Positions 1 to 5,935 are shown, numbered from the stretch's first letter. The stretch is 7,855 bases of DNA from Dehalococcoidia bacterium (GCA_030615305.1 JAUWZL010000031.1:1-7855); one strand, 5' to 3'. Notes: a model not told the origin generated them from the sequence alone. Numbers and translations are program-made.

Positions 1-991
1 ACCTTACTTTGCCGGCTACAATCTTCTTGTCATGTTTTATCGCCTGAACGATTCTTTCAGTGTCCAGGTTGGGCATTTCCGTTGGCAAACCGGCACCTGC
101 TATCACGCCTTTTAGCCTGGTTAGCTCACCACTCTCAAGAAGGCTCAATCTTTGGGCGATTCTAGCTGCCGCCATCATGCCAATGGCAATTGCCTGGCCG
201 TGCTCCAACTTAAAATCGGAGACGGTTTCAATGGCGTGGCCTACGGTGTGGCCGTAGTTTAAGATATTTCTCATGCCCAGGTCTAGCTCGTCTTTGGTCA
301 CTACCTCCGCCTTAATCCTGGCGGAGCGAAAGACAACTTCTTCCATTGCAGCATCGTCCAGCTCCTTTATTTTATCAAGGTTGGTTTCAATAAAGGTGAA
401 GAATTCACTATCCTGGATAACGGCACTTTTGATGACTTCAGCCATGCCGTTGGCAAACTCCTCAGCTGGCAGTGTCTTTAGTGTTGCCGTGTCAGAAATT
501 ACCAATCGTGGTTGATAGAAAGCCCCGATTTTATTCTTTAATTGTCCGTGGTTTACCGCCACCTTGCCGCCGATACTGCTGTCAACCTGTGCCAGCAGGG
601 TGGTCGGTATTTGCACCAGCGGTACTCCCCGCAAATATGTTGCCGCCACGAAGCCAGCCAGGTCGCCAATAACGCCGCCGCCCAAAGCCAGAATGGGCGT
701 TGCCCGCTCAGCGTAGGCGCTGGTAAGCTCGGCATAAAGCCTGCCGGCGACATCAAGCGATTTTTGCTCCTCTCCATCAGCAACCAACAGAACAGTTACC
801 TTGAAACCTTCTCCTAAGAGACCCTCTTTTAAGCTATTACCGTATAGCCTCTGCACGACAGGGTTGGTGATAATTGCCAGCTTATCGCTTGTGCCAATCT
901 CTTTTAGCCAATTGCCAGCCTGCCTGAGTAGGCCAGAGCCTATAAGAATCTTGTAGCTTCTATTTTCAAGCTTTACCTCAATTTTTCTCAT
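1..991 (-). CDS. aroB: 3-dehydroquinate synthase, partial (C-terminus beyond the left edge)
   Basis: Converts DAHP to 3-dehydroquinate, the second step of the shikimate pathway, in the cytoplasm with NAD+ and a divalent metal. The minus-strand frame is open for 330 codons and still open at the edge. The family is usually about 350-365 residues, so roughly 20-35 are missing. Visible motifs: the nucleotide-binding ALGGGVIGDLAGF (102-114), QIPTTLLAQVDSSIGGK (127-143), and the metal ligands Glu185 in GMAEVIK, His248 in NYGHTVGH and His264 in LEHGQ. The last visible residues, HDKKIVAGKVR, match the conserved segment before the C-terminal helix. The ATG (989-991) directly abuts the aroF stop (TAG then ATG, no gap), so translation is probably coupled to aroF. 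No separate promoter is visible. It shares the aroF attenuator and promoter. Identification is secure. No frameshift is seen. Confidence 0.95.
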   Translation of the reverse strand, partial: MRKIEVKLENRSYKILIGSGLLRQAGNWLKEIGTSDKLAIITNPVVQRLYGNSLKEGLLGEGFKVTVLLVADGEEQKSLDVAGRLYAELTSAYAERATPILALGGGVIGDLAGFVAATYLRGVPLVQIPTTLLAQVDSSIGGKVAVNHGQLKNKIGAFYQPRLVISDTATLKTLPAEEFANGMAEVIKSAVIQDSEFFTFIETNLDKIKELDDAAMEEVVFRSARIKAEVVTKDELDLGMRNILNYGHTVGHAIETVSDFKLEHGQAIAIGMMAAARIAQRLSLLESGELTRLKGVIAGAGLPTEMPNLDTERIVQAIKHDKKIVAGKVR

Positions 992-2068
992 CTAGGCCAC
1001 TCTAACCCTTTTTCTATTCGGTGCCACCACCTGGTTGATTCTCTTACAGGTAACAATAACCTCTTTTAGTTCATCGGGGGTTATCATCTGCTGGGCGTCA
1101 ACCAGTGCCTCAGCCGGGTCATAGTGTACCTCAATGAGCAGGCCGGTGGCTCCGGCAGCTATAGCGGCACAGCTCATATCGAAGATGAGGTCGCGACGAC
1201 CAGCGGCATGGCTGGGGTCTACAACTATTGGCAGATAGGTTTCTCTCTGAACAACCGGTACCGCCGCCAGGTCTAGGGTATATCTTGTATAGCTCTTACC
1301 CCTGCCGATGGGGACTATCCCCCGCTCACAAAGGATGACATCCTTGTTACCCTCAGCCACGATATATTCAGAAAAGGAGAGAAACTCTTCAATGCTAGCA
1401 CCAAAATGCCTCTTGAACAGAACCGGCTTGCCCATCCTGGCTACCTTGCTGAGCATGTCCTGGTGGTACATATTCCTGGCCCCTATCTGCAATATGTCAA
1501 CGTACTCAGCTATCAGGTCAGCCTGCGTTTCACCCCTTACCTCGGTCATCACCGGCATGCCGAACCTCTTTCCCGCTTCACGTAGCCAGCTTAAAGCCTC
1601 CCTGGCCTCTTCGTCGCCCAGAGAGCCTAACCCCTGGAATGAGTGGACTGAGCTCCTTGGTTTAAATATGCCGCCCCTAAGAATATGAGCACCAGCAGCT
1701 TTAATCTCTTGGGCGATTCTGAAAAGTTGCCTTTTACTCTCTATGGCACAGGGACCGGCGATAAATACTGGTTCATCACCGCCGATTCCAATGTCACCGA
1801 CCTTGACTATCCGGCTCTCATCCTTGCCTTCAAAGAGTTCACTGTACTCCCGACTGATTAGCTTATAAGGGGTCTCCACCATCCTGGCTTCCTTTACCCC
1901 GGGCAGAGCGGCTAGGTGAGCAAAGGATACCTTGCTCTCATCGCCAACAAGCCCGATAACTGTCCTGAATTCTCCCCTGGAAACGTCGGCCCTCAGTCCG
2001 TGTTTCTTTATCTCTCCTATCACATCTTTTATTTCTTCAGCCGTTGCATCTTTTTTCATTATTATCAT
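992..2068 (-). CDS. aroF: DAHP synthase, type I-beta, with N-terminal ferredoxin-like regulatory domain
   Basis: 3-deoxy-7-phosphoheptulonate synthase condenses phosphoenolpyruvate and erythrose 4-phosphate, the committed step to chorismate and Phe, Tyr and Trp. The 358-residue protein has a small N-terminal domain (about 1-70) like that of Thermotoga DAHP synthase, where it mediates feedback inhibition by Phe/Tyr. A TIM barrel follows. Catalytic motifs: AGPCAIES (104-111), LRGGIFKPRSS (130-140), LQIGARNM (193-200), KPVLFKR (214-220), ILCERG (245-250), VDPSHAAGRRD (283-293). Metal ligands by family alignment are Cys107, His287, Glu313 and Asp324. The first ATG (2066-2068) is chosen because MIIMKK matches the beta-strand start of the family and GGGGGAAG lies just upstream. 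A second in-frame ATG is at codon 4. It is the first gene of an aroF-aroB unit and lies downstream of an apparent aromatic-codon attenuator. Control would then act on both transcription and enzyme activity; the allosteric part is inferred from the domain. Confidence 0.96.
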   Translation of the reverse strand: MIIMKKDATAEEIKDVIGEIKKHGLRADVSRGEFRTVIGLVGDESKVSFAHLAALPGVKEARMVETPYKLISREYSELFEGKDESRIVKVGDIGIGGDEPVFIAGPCAIESKRQLFRIAQEIKAAGAHILRGGIFKPRSSVHSFQGLGSLGDEEAREALSWLREAGKRFGMPVMTEVRGETQADLIAEYVDILQIGARNMYHQDMLSKVARMGKPVLFKRHFGASIEEFLSFSEYIVAEGNKDVILCERGIVPIGRGKSYTRYTLDLAAVPVVQRETYLPIVVDPSHAAGRRDLIFDMSCAAIAAGATGLLIEVHYDPAEALVDAQQMITPDELKEVIVTCKRINQVVAPNRKRVRVA

Positions 2069-2127
2069 CTTCTTCCCCCAATTTTTATTCTACCCGTAAC
2101 CAATTCCATCCGGGTTTTTTACTAACT

Positions 2128-2154
2128 AAAAAATCCTCCCGCCTGGGAGGATTT
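2128..2154 (-). terminator. Intrinsic terminator of the aroF attenuator (segments 3:4)
   Basis: Read on the minus strand, AAATCCTCCC and GGGAGGATTT form a perfect 10-bp stem with an AGGC tetraloop (stem 2131-2154). The descending arm runs into a T-run (six T at 2128-2133, three in the stem). The orientation fits transcription toward aroF, whose start codon is 60 nt further on. A terminator in this direction inside a gene's own leader implies attenuation. On the plus strand the stem is not followed by a T-run. Confidence 0.85.
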
Positions 2155-2206
2155 ACAATTTATTACTGATTATCTAATTCAAACCTTCATATTAATACCC
2201 CCAGGC
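2141..2206 (-). promoter_or_regulatory. Antiterminator pairing (segments 2:3) of the aroF attenuator
   Basis: On the minus strand, segment 2 (2206 down to 2194, GCCTGGGGGTATT) is complementary to segment 3 (2153 down to 2141, AATCCTCCCAGGC). Nine consecutive pairs include one G-U; one mismatch follows, then three A-U pairs. Segment 3 includes the ascending arm and loop of the terminator, so 2:3 and 3:4 cannot coexist. Segment 2 overlaps the last codons of the leader ORF. A ribosome at the leader stop codon would therefore cover it, while one stalled at the aromatic codons would leave it free. The pairing is read from the sequence; its regulatory effect is inference. Confidence 0.75.
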
Positions 2207-2279
2207 GCGGCCGATGCCGCCAGGAAAATGTAAAATATGTGTAATAATTTAGTCCACTAGGGTCAATATTAAGTAACAT
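2187..2279 (-). CDS. Aromatic-rich leader peptide of the aroF-aroB operon (30 aa)
   Basis: An unannotated-size ORF runs from an ATG at 2279-2277 to a TGA at 2189-2187, about 20 nt after the predicted transcription start and 118 nt before aroF. Codons 12-20 read YYTYFTFSW: three Tyr, two Phe and one Trp in nine codons, covering all three aromatic end-products of the pathway. Aromatic residues occur nowhere else in the peptide. The C-terminal part is Arg-rich because it overlaps the GC-rich hairpin, which suggests that the RNA rather than the peptide is under selection there. The Shine-Dalgarno is weak (a purine-rich GAGAGACGG about 8 nt upstream). An in-frame TTG two codons earlier could also serve as start. 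By analogy with trp, phe and his leader peptides it would be a cis-acting ribosome-stalling sensor with no function as a protein. Expression has not been shown. Confidence 0.75.
   Translation of the reverse strand: MLLNIDPSGLNYYTYFTFSWRHRPRLGVLI
2201..2224 (-). promoter_or_regulatory. GC-rich leader hairpin (segments 1:2) of the aroF attenuator
   Basis: On the minus strand, GCGGC (2220-2216) pairs with GCCGC (2211-2207) around an ATCG loop. A longer register with a two-base bulge and one U-U mismatch extends the helix to CC (2224-2223) with GG (2202-2201). It begins at the Trp codon (2222-2220) of the leader ORF and sequesters the 5' half of segment 2. It would act as the anti-antiterminator, and possibly as the pause hairpin that couples ribosome and polymerase. 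Confidence 0.65.
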
Positions 2280-2290
2280 TTTCAAAACCG

Positions 2291-2306
2291 TCTCTCTTTT
2301 GAGAGA
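2291..2306. repeat. Perfect inverted repeat over the aroF transcription start region
   Basis: TCTCTC, TTTT, GAGAGA forms a perfect 6-bp inverted repeat adjoining the -10 box of the aro promoter and spanning its likely start point (about 2299). Only the downstream arm would be transcribed, so an RNA hairpin is unlikely. A protein operator or an incidental initial-transcribed sequence is possible. No regulator is identifiable from the window. Confidence 0.4.
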
Positions 2307-2335
2307 ATATATCACATTAAGATATAATTTGTCAA
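2306..2335 (-). promoter_or_regulatory. aroF operon promoter (sigma-70 type)
   Basis: On the minus strand a consensus -35 TTGACA (2335-2330) and a -10 TATATT (2311-2306) are separated by 18 bp. TGA precedes the -10 box, giving an extended -10 element. The start is expected near 2299, about 20 nt before the leader ORF and about 230 nt before aroF. It is the only good promoter upstream of aroF and fits an operon with a long regulatory leader. Confidence 0.75.
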
Positions 2336-2367
2336 GCAATTTTTTAGCACATCTGCAATTTCATTAG

Positions 2368-2424
2368 ATTGTATTTGTTGACATTCACCATAAATCTGTG
2401 ATAGAGTTTAAAATTGTATTTGTT
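2368..2424. repeat. 12-bp direct repeat flanking the rpsL promoter
   Basis: ATTGTATTTGTT occurs at 2368-2379 and again at 2413-2424, 45 bp apart start to start. The first copy overlaps the first two bases of the -35 box; the second lies at the predicted transcription start. It may be an operator pair or a relic of promoter duplication. The sequence is AT-rich, so chance is not excluded. Confidence 0.4.
2378..2407 (+). promoter_or_regulatory. rpsL operon promoter (sigma-70 type)
   Basis: TTGACA at 2378-2383, an 18-bp spacer, and TAGAGT at 2402-2407 preceded by TGA (extended -10). The -10 itself is a four-of-six match, offset by the consensus -35, the TGn element and AT-rich DNA upstream. The start is expected near 2414, giving a leader of about 120 nt. 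It diverges from the aroF promoter, with 42 bp between the two -35 boxes. Confidence 0.65.
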
Positions 2425-2436
2425 AGTTCACTATAG

Positions 2437-2477
2437 AGGATTGATTTAACAAATTAACAGACTGTTTAATCAATCCT
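2437..2477 (+). promoter_or_regulatory. rpsL leader hairpin 1
   Basis: AGGATTGATT (2437-2446) pairs with AATCAATCCT (2468-2477) over 10 bp. After one T-T mismatch, AACA (2448-2451) pairs with TGTT (2463-2466), leaving an 11-nt loop. It lies within the predicted rpsL 5' leader. No T-run follows, so it is not a terminator by itself. Its 3' arm contains ATCCTT, which can instead pair with the 5' arm of hairpin 2. Confidence 0.65.
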
Positions 2478-2486
2478 TGTGGCTTG

Positions 2487-2514
2487 CAAAGGATGAGCTT
2501 AGGCTCATCCTTTG
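2487..2514 (+). promoter_or_regulatory. rpsL leader hairpin 2
   Basis: CAAAGGATGAGC (2487-2498) and GCTCATCCTTTG (2503-2514) form a perfect 12-bp stem with a TTAG tetraloop. It ends 11 nt before the rpsL Shine-Dalgarno. The stem resembles an intrinsic terminator, but the tail TTTGGGTTG is a poor T-run, so strong termination is doubtful. TCCTTT in its 3' arm (2508-2513) is also complementary to AAAGGA of the Shine-Dalgarno (2526-2531). Formation of the hairpin would therefore keep the ribosome site open. Confidence 0.7.
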
Positions 2515-2525
2515 GGTTGTGAGCT

Positions 2526-2534
2526 AAAGGAGGG
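2526..2534 (+). promoter_or_regulatory. Strong Shine-Dalgarno of rpsL, paired with a TTG start
   Basis: AAAGGAGGG is an almost full-length match to the 16S anti-Shine-Dalgarno and ends three bases before the TTG at 2538. The spacing is short. This site fixes the rpsL start at TTG, since no ATG or GTG gives the conserved S12 N-terminus. Confidence 0.85.
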
Positions 2535-2537
2535 AAA

Positions 2538-2969
2538 TTGCCTACTGTTAATCAGCTTGTCCGTAAAGGGCGTAAAACGGTTAGCAAGAAAACCAAAACG
2601 CCGGCACTTAGGTTTAGCTACAATGCCTTAAAGAATAAGATGGTTCGTCAGAAGGGCTCACCGCAAAAGCGAGGCGTCTGCTTGCAGGTCAAGACGACCA
2701 CACCAAAGAAGCCCAACTCGGCACTGCGCAAGATTGCACGAGTGCGGCTAACCAATGGCCTGGAGGTAACAGCCTATATACCTGGAGAAGGGCACGAGCT
2801 TCAGGAACATTCTGTAGTTCTAATTCGTGGTGGGCGAGTGCCTGATTTGCCTGGTGTCCGCTATCATATTGTAAGGGGAACACTGGATGCTAGCGGTGTA
2901 GCTAATCGCCGCCAGGGCCGCAGCAAATATGGCAGTAAACGAGCCAAGGCCACGACTGAGGCTACCTAA
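2538..2969 (+). CDS. rpsL: 30S ribosomal protein S12
   Basis: S12 lies at the decoding centre of the small subunit and helps monitor codon-anticodon pairing. The 143-residue product begins [13 protein letters not shown], the universal S12 start, so the TTG start is confident. It carries the family signatures PQKRGVC (42-48), [13 protein letters not shown] (53-65), [16 protein letters not shown] (71-86) and QGRSKYG (126-132). It is longer than the 123-124 residue E. coli form because of a 14-residue insertion (about 25-38), comparable in place to the insertion in Bacillus S12, plus a short C-terminal tail. Two substitutions are notable: Glu87 in GHELQEHS, where Asn is usual, and Pro102 in GGRVPDLPG, where Lys is usual. 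Asp103, the equivalent of the methylthiolated Asp in E. coli, is kept. It is first in the ribosomal operon, 14 nt before rpsG. Confidence 0.97.
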   Translation: MPTVNQLVRKGRKTVSKKTKTPALRFSYNALKNKMVRQKGSPQKRGVCLQVKTTTPKKPNSALRKIARVRLTNGLEVTAYIPGEGHELQEHSVVLIRGGRVPDLPGVRYHIVRGTLDASGVANRRQGRSKYGSKRAKATTEAT

Positions 2970-2983
2970 ATCTAGGAGGTAAA

Positions 2984-3454
2984 ATGCCAAGACGGGCACC
3001 GGCAAAAAAGAGAAAGATATCACCTGATGCTAAGTACGACAGTGAAACTGTAGCCAGGTTGATTAATAAGGTAATGCTAAATGGCAAAAAGACCACTGCC
3101 GAGGGGATCGTATATGATGCTCTGGAGATTGTGGAACAGCGCGAGAAAAAGGAGCCGGTCAGTGTTTTAAAACAGGCGGTACGTAATGCTACCCCTCTGC
3201 TTGAGGTTAAACCGCGCCGTGTTGGTGGTGCTACCTATCAGGTGCCGGTGGAAGTCCGGCCTGGCCGTGATATAACTTTGGCTGTACGATGGCTGCTTAA
3301 AGCGACCCGGGCCAGGACAGGGAAGTCCACAGCTGAGAAACTGGCAGCTGAGCTAATTGATGCCTCAAAGGGGCAGGGGGCAGCAGTCAAGAAGCGTGAA
3401 GATACTCATAAGATGGCTGAGGCTAACAGAGCCTTTGCTCACTATAGATGGTGA
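2984..3454 (+). CDS. rpsG: 30S ribosomal protein S7
   Basis: S7 is a primary binder of the 3' major domain of 16S rRNA. It nucleates head assembly and lies near the E-site tRNA. At 156 residues it has normal length. It begins [10 protein letters not shown] and contains [11 protein letters not shown] (26-36), the long [21 protein letters not shown] block (73-93) and the conserved C-terminus [21 protein letters not shown]. The ATG follows a clear AGGAGGT (2974-2980) at good spacing. It starts 14 nt after rpsL and is co-transcribed with it. In E. coli S7 represses this operon through the rpsL-rpsG spacer. Here that spacer is too short to hold such a structure, so any feedback would have to use another site, for example the rpsL leader; this is inference. 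Confidence 0.98.
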   Translation: MPRRAPAKKRKISPDAKYDSETVARLINKVMLNGKKTTAEGIVYDALEIVEQREKKEPVSVLKQAVRNATPLLEVKPRRVGGATYQVPVEVRPGRDITLAVRWLLKATRARTGKSTAEKLAAELIDASKGQGAAVKKREDTHKMAEANRAFAHYRW

Positions 3455-3508
3455 GGGGTTCCAATTAGTAATATTAAAGTTATAGAAAAAAGGTCAAGGG
3501 CTAACACC

Positions 3509-5590
3509 ATGCCTAGGAGTTTTCCACTAGCTCGCATACGTAATATAGGTATTATCGCTCATATTGATGCCGGTAAGACCACCGTTACCGAGAGGATACT
3601 CTACTATACCGGTCGCACCTATAAGATTGGCGAGGTGGACGAGGGTACCACGGTAATGGACTGGATGGACCAGGAGAGGCAGCGTGGCATTACCATTACG
3701 GCGGCGGCTACCACCTGCCACTGGAAGGACCGCCGTATCAATATTATTGATACTCCAGGCCATGTTGATTTTACTGCTGAGGTTGAGCGTAGCCTCAGAG
3801 TACTGGATGGCGGTGTGGTCGTTTTTGATGCCGTGGCCGGGGTTGAAGCCCAGTCGGAGACGGTGTGGCGGCAGGCTAATAGATATGGCGTCCCCCGAAT
3901 TTGCTTCATCAATAAGATGGATCGGGTGGGCGCTAATTTTAACCGCTGTCTTACCATGATTAAAGACCGTCTCCATGCCAAGCCGCTGACGGTGCAGTTA
4001 CCCCTGGGCAGCGAAGACTCATTCCAGGGCGTTATTGACCTGGTGGGGAATAAGGCATGGACCTTTGACGGCCAGCTTGACTCAGCACCAAAGGAGATAG
4101 CTATTCCTGACTCAGAACAGGCAATGTGCACTAAATTTCGCAGGGCGCTCATTGAGAAACTGGCTGAAGAGGATGACAGTATGCTGTCGGCTTATCTTGA
4201 GAACCGTAGCATCACTGCCCCTGATTTAAAGTCAGCCTTAAGAAGGGTAACCCTGGCCAATAAAGGCATACCTGTTCTTTGCGGCAGCGCACTAAAGAAT
4301 AAAGGCATCAGGCTGCTTCTTGATGCCATCGTAGATTATCTGCCATCGCCACTAGATATGCCACCATTGGTGGCTATTGATATTAGAACAGGGGCTGAAG
4401 TCACCCGTCCTGCCAGCGATAAAGCCCCTTTTTCAGCGCTGGCCTTTAAGGTGGTCGCTGACCCATTTGTCGGTCGGCTGGTCTATCTCAGGATTTATTC
4501 GGGCAGAGCAAAAGCCGGTGCCCAGGTATTCAACTCAACCCGAGGCAGGCGAGAACGCATCGGGCGGCTACTGCTGATGCACGCTAATCGTCATGAGGAA
4601 GTAAACGAGACTGATACCGGAGCCATTGTAGCCACCATGGGCCTTAAGGATACATTTACTGGTGATACCCTGTGTGAGTCTACTCAGCAGGTTGTTCTTG
4701 AGTCGATTCGCTTTCCTGAACCAGTGATATCTGTTGCCATCGAACCCAAGACAAGGGCTGACCGAGACCGAATGGGTGAGGCCCTGCAAAAGCTGACCGA
4801 GGAGGACCCAACCTTTAAGGTAGCCTACAACGAGGATACCGGACAGACGGTTATCTCGGGCATGGGTGAGCTTCACGTAGAGGTTATAGTCAGCAGATTA
4901 CTCAGTGAATATAAGGTAGCCGCCAAGGTGGGCAAGCCTCGGGTTGCCTATAAGGAGACCATTACTGTCCCGGCCAAGGCTGAGGGGAGGTTTGTTCGGC
5001 AAACTGGGGGCCGTGGCCAGTATGGGCATATCTGGATTGAGCTTGAGCCTTTAGAGCGTGGTACTGGCTTTCAATTTGTAGACCGAATTAGGGGCGGTGT
5101 ATTGCCCAAGCCGTTTATTTTAGCCGCCAAAGCCGGTATCAAAGAGGCAATTGAGACCGGGGGCAGTGCCGGCTACCCAGTGGTTGATATTAAGGCAACC
5201 CTATACGATGGCAGCTATCATGAGGTTGACTCTTCAGAAATTGCTTTTAAGATGGCCGGCTCAATAGCGCTCAAGAATGGTATCAGCCAGGCTAAGCCAG
5301 CCATCCTGGAACCGGTTATGAGACTGGAAGTGGTCACCCCGGGACAGTTTCTGGGAGATGTAATTAGTGACCTCAGCTCCAGGAGGGGGCATATCCAGTC
5401 TATTGAGACACGTGGTGACACCTCCACCGTTTGTTGCCTGTTACCACTGGCTGAGACCTTTGGTTATGCCACTGCCATCAGGTCACTGACTCAAGGCAGG
5501 GCGACGCATTCTATGGAGTTCCACCAGTATCAGGAGCTACCGGCTGAATTAGCTGACGGGATTAGGGGTAAAGCTGTGGGTAGAAAATAG
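3509..5590 (+). CDS. fusA: Elongation factor G
   Basis: EF-G is the translocation GTPase that moves tRNA and mRNA after peptide transfer and assists ribosome recycling. The 693-residue protein has the usual five domains. The G domain shows P-loop AHIDAGKT (17-24), switch I RGITI (59-63), DTPGH (81-85), NKMD (135-138) and CGSAL (258-262). Domain II has [12 protein letters not shown] (377-388). Domain III has SGMGELHVE (450-458). Domain IV has TGGRGQYGH (499-507) and [17 protein letters not shown] (569-585). Domain V has [14 protein letters not shown] (661-674). All catalytic elements are present, including His85. The P-loop continues GKTTVT rather than the usual GKTTTT. The start ATG has only a weak AAGGG upstream, and 54 nt separate it from rpsG. 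Location in the str operon makes it the main EF-G rather than a paralogue. No tuf follows. Confidence 0.97.
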   Translation: MPRSFPLARIRNIGIIAHIDAGKTTVTERILYYTGRTYKIGEVDEGTTVMDWMDQERQRGITITAAATTCHWKDRRINIIDTPGHVDFTAEVERSLRVLDGGVVVFDAVAGVEAQSETVWRQANRYGVPRICFINKMDRVGANFNRCLTMIKDRLHAKPLTVQLPLGSEDSFQGVIDLVGNKAWTFDGQLDSAPKEIAIPDSEQAMCTKFRRALIEKLAEEDDSMLSAYLENRSITAPDLKSALRRVTLANKGIPVLCGSALKNKGIRLLLDAIVDYLPSPLDMPPLVAIDIRTGAEVTRPASDKAPFSALAFKVVADPFVGRLVYLRIYSGRAKAGAQVFNSTRGRRERIGRLLLMHANRHEEVNETDTGAIVATMGLKDTFTGDTLCESTQQVVLESIRFPEPVISVAIEPKTRADRDRMGEALQKLTEEDPTFKVAYNEDTGQTVISGMGELHVEVIVSRLLSEYKVAAKVGKPRVAYKETITVPAKAEGRFVRQTGGRGQYGHIWIELEPLERGTGFQFVDRIRGGVLPKPFILAAKAGIKEAIETGGSAGYPVVDIKATLYDGSYHEVDSSEIAFKMAGSIALKNGISQAKPAILEPVMRLEVVTPGQFLGDVISDLSSRRGHIQSIETRGDTSTVCCLLPLAETFGYATAIRSLTQGRATHSMEFHQYQELPAELADGIRGKAVGRK

Positions 5591-5615
5591 ATAGCTAACC
5601 TAAAGTAGGGTCTAA

Positions 5616-5924
5616 ATGCCAAAACAGAGGATTCGTATCAAACTAAAGGGTTTTGACCACAGGATACTTGACCAGGCGGCGCGGCAGATAGTAGAAGCGC
5701 TGGAGAGAACCGGTGCCATTGTTACCGGTCCGGTGCCGCTGCCGACCCGTATCAAGAAGTTCAGCGTTATCCGCTCGCCTTTTATAGACAAGGACTCCCA
5801 GGAGCAGTTTGAAATTCGGACCCATAAGCGCCTTATAGACATTGTGGAGACGACTTCTAAAGCGATAGATGCTCTGGCCAACCTCAATCTGCCATCTGGT
5901 GTTGGCATAGACATTAAGCTATAG
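5616..5924 (+). CDS. rpsJ: 30S ribosomal protein S10 (NusE)
   Basis: S10 binds the 3' domain of 16S rRNA in the subunit head. With NusB, and through NusG, it also takes part in antitermination and transcription-translation coupling. The 102-residue product has normal length, with KIRIRLK-like [15 protein letters not shown] (6-20), the loop segment [19 protein letters not shown] (37-55), and [14 protein letters not shown] (63-76). It starts 25 nt after fusA at an ATG preceded by TAGGG. In most bacteria it opens the S10 operon. Here it follows fusA directly with no promoter or terminator visible between them, so str and S10 genes appear to form one unit. Confidence 0.98.
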   Translation: MPKQRIRIKLKGFDHRILDQAARQIVEALERTGAIVTGPVPLPTRIKKFSVIRSPFIDKDSQEQFEIRTHKRLIDIVETTSKAIDALANLNLPSGVGIDIKL

Positions 5925-5935
5925 GACAGTCTGAT

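Noticed and set aside
1308..1688. 126-codon plus-strand frame across aroF
   Set aside because: It lies fully inside the well-supported aroF gene on the opposite strand and matches no known family.
2092..2120. Plus-strand hairpin ACCCG...CGGGT followed by six T, as a terminator
   Set aside because: The stem is only 5 bp with a 14-nt loop, and no plus-strand gene lies upstream of it. At most it could stop antisense transcription.
2069..2299. T-box riboswitch in the aroF leader
   Set aside because: The leader has a terminator and antiterminator, but no TGGNACC-type T-box core and no recognisable specifier stem upstream. The aromatic-codon ORF explains the layout better.
2487..2520. Hairpin 2 as a strong intrinsic terminator before rpsL
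   Set aside because: The stem is excellent, but it is followed by TTTGGGTTG rather than a T-run, and it precedes an essential operon. Leader or weak attenuator structure is more likely.
2493..2522. Nine-codon plus-strand ORF in the rpsL leader (ATG at 2493)
   Set aside because: The only Shine-Dalgarno-like bases directly touch the ATG with no spacing, the start is inside the stem of hairpin 2, and the codon content shows no theme.
3527..4152. Long minus-strand frames (149 and 177 codons) across fusA
   Set aside because: They are opposite-strand shadows of the conserved EF-G G domain, overlap each other, and have no recognisable product.
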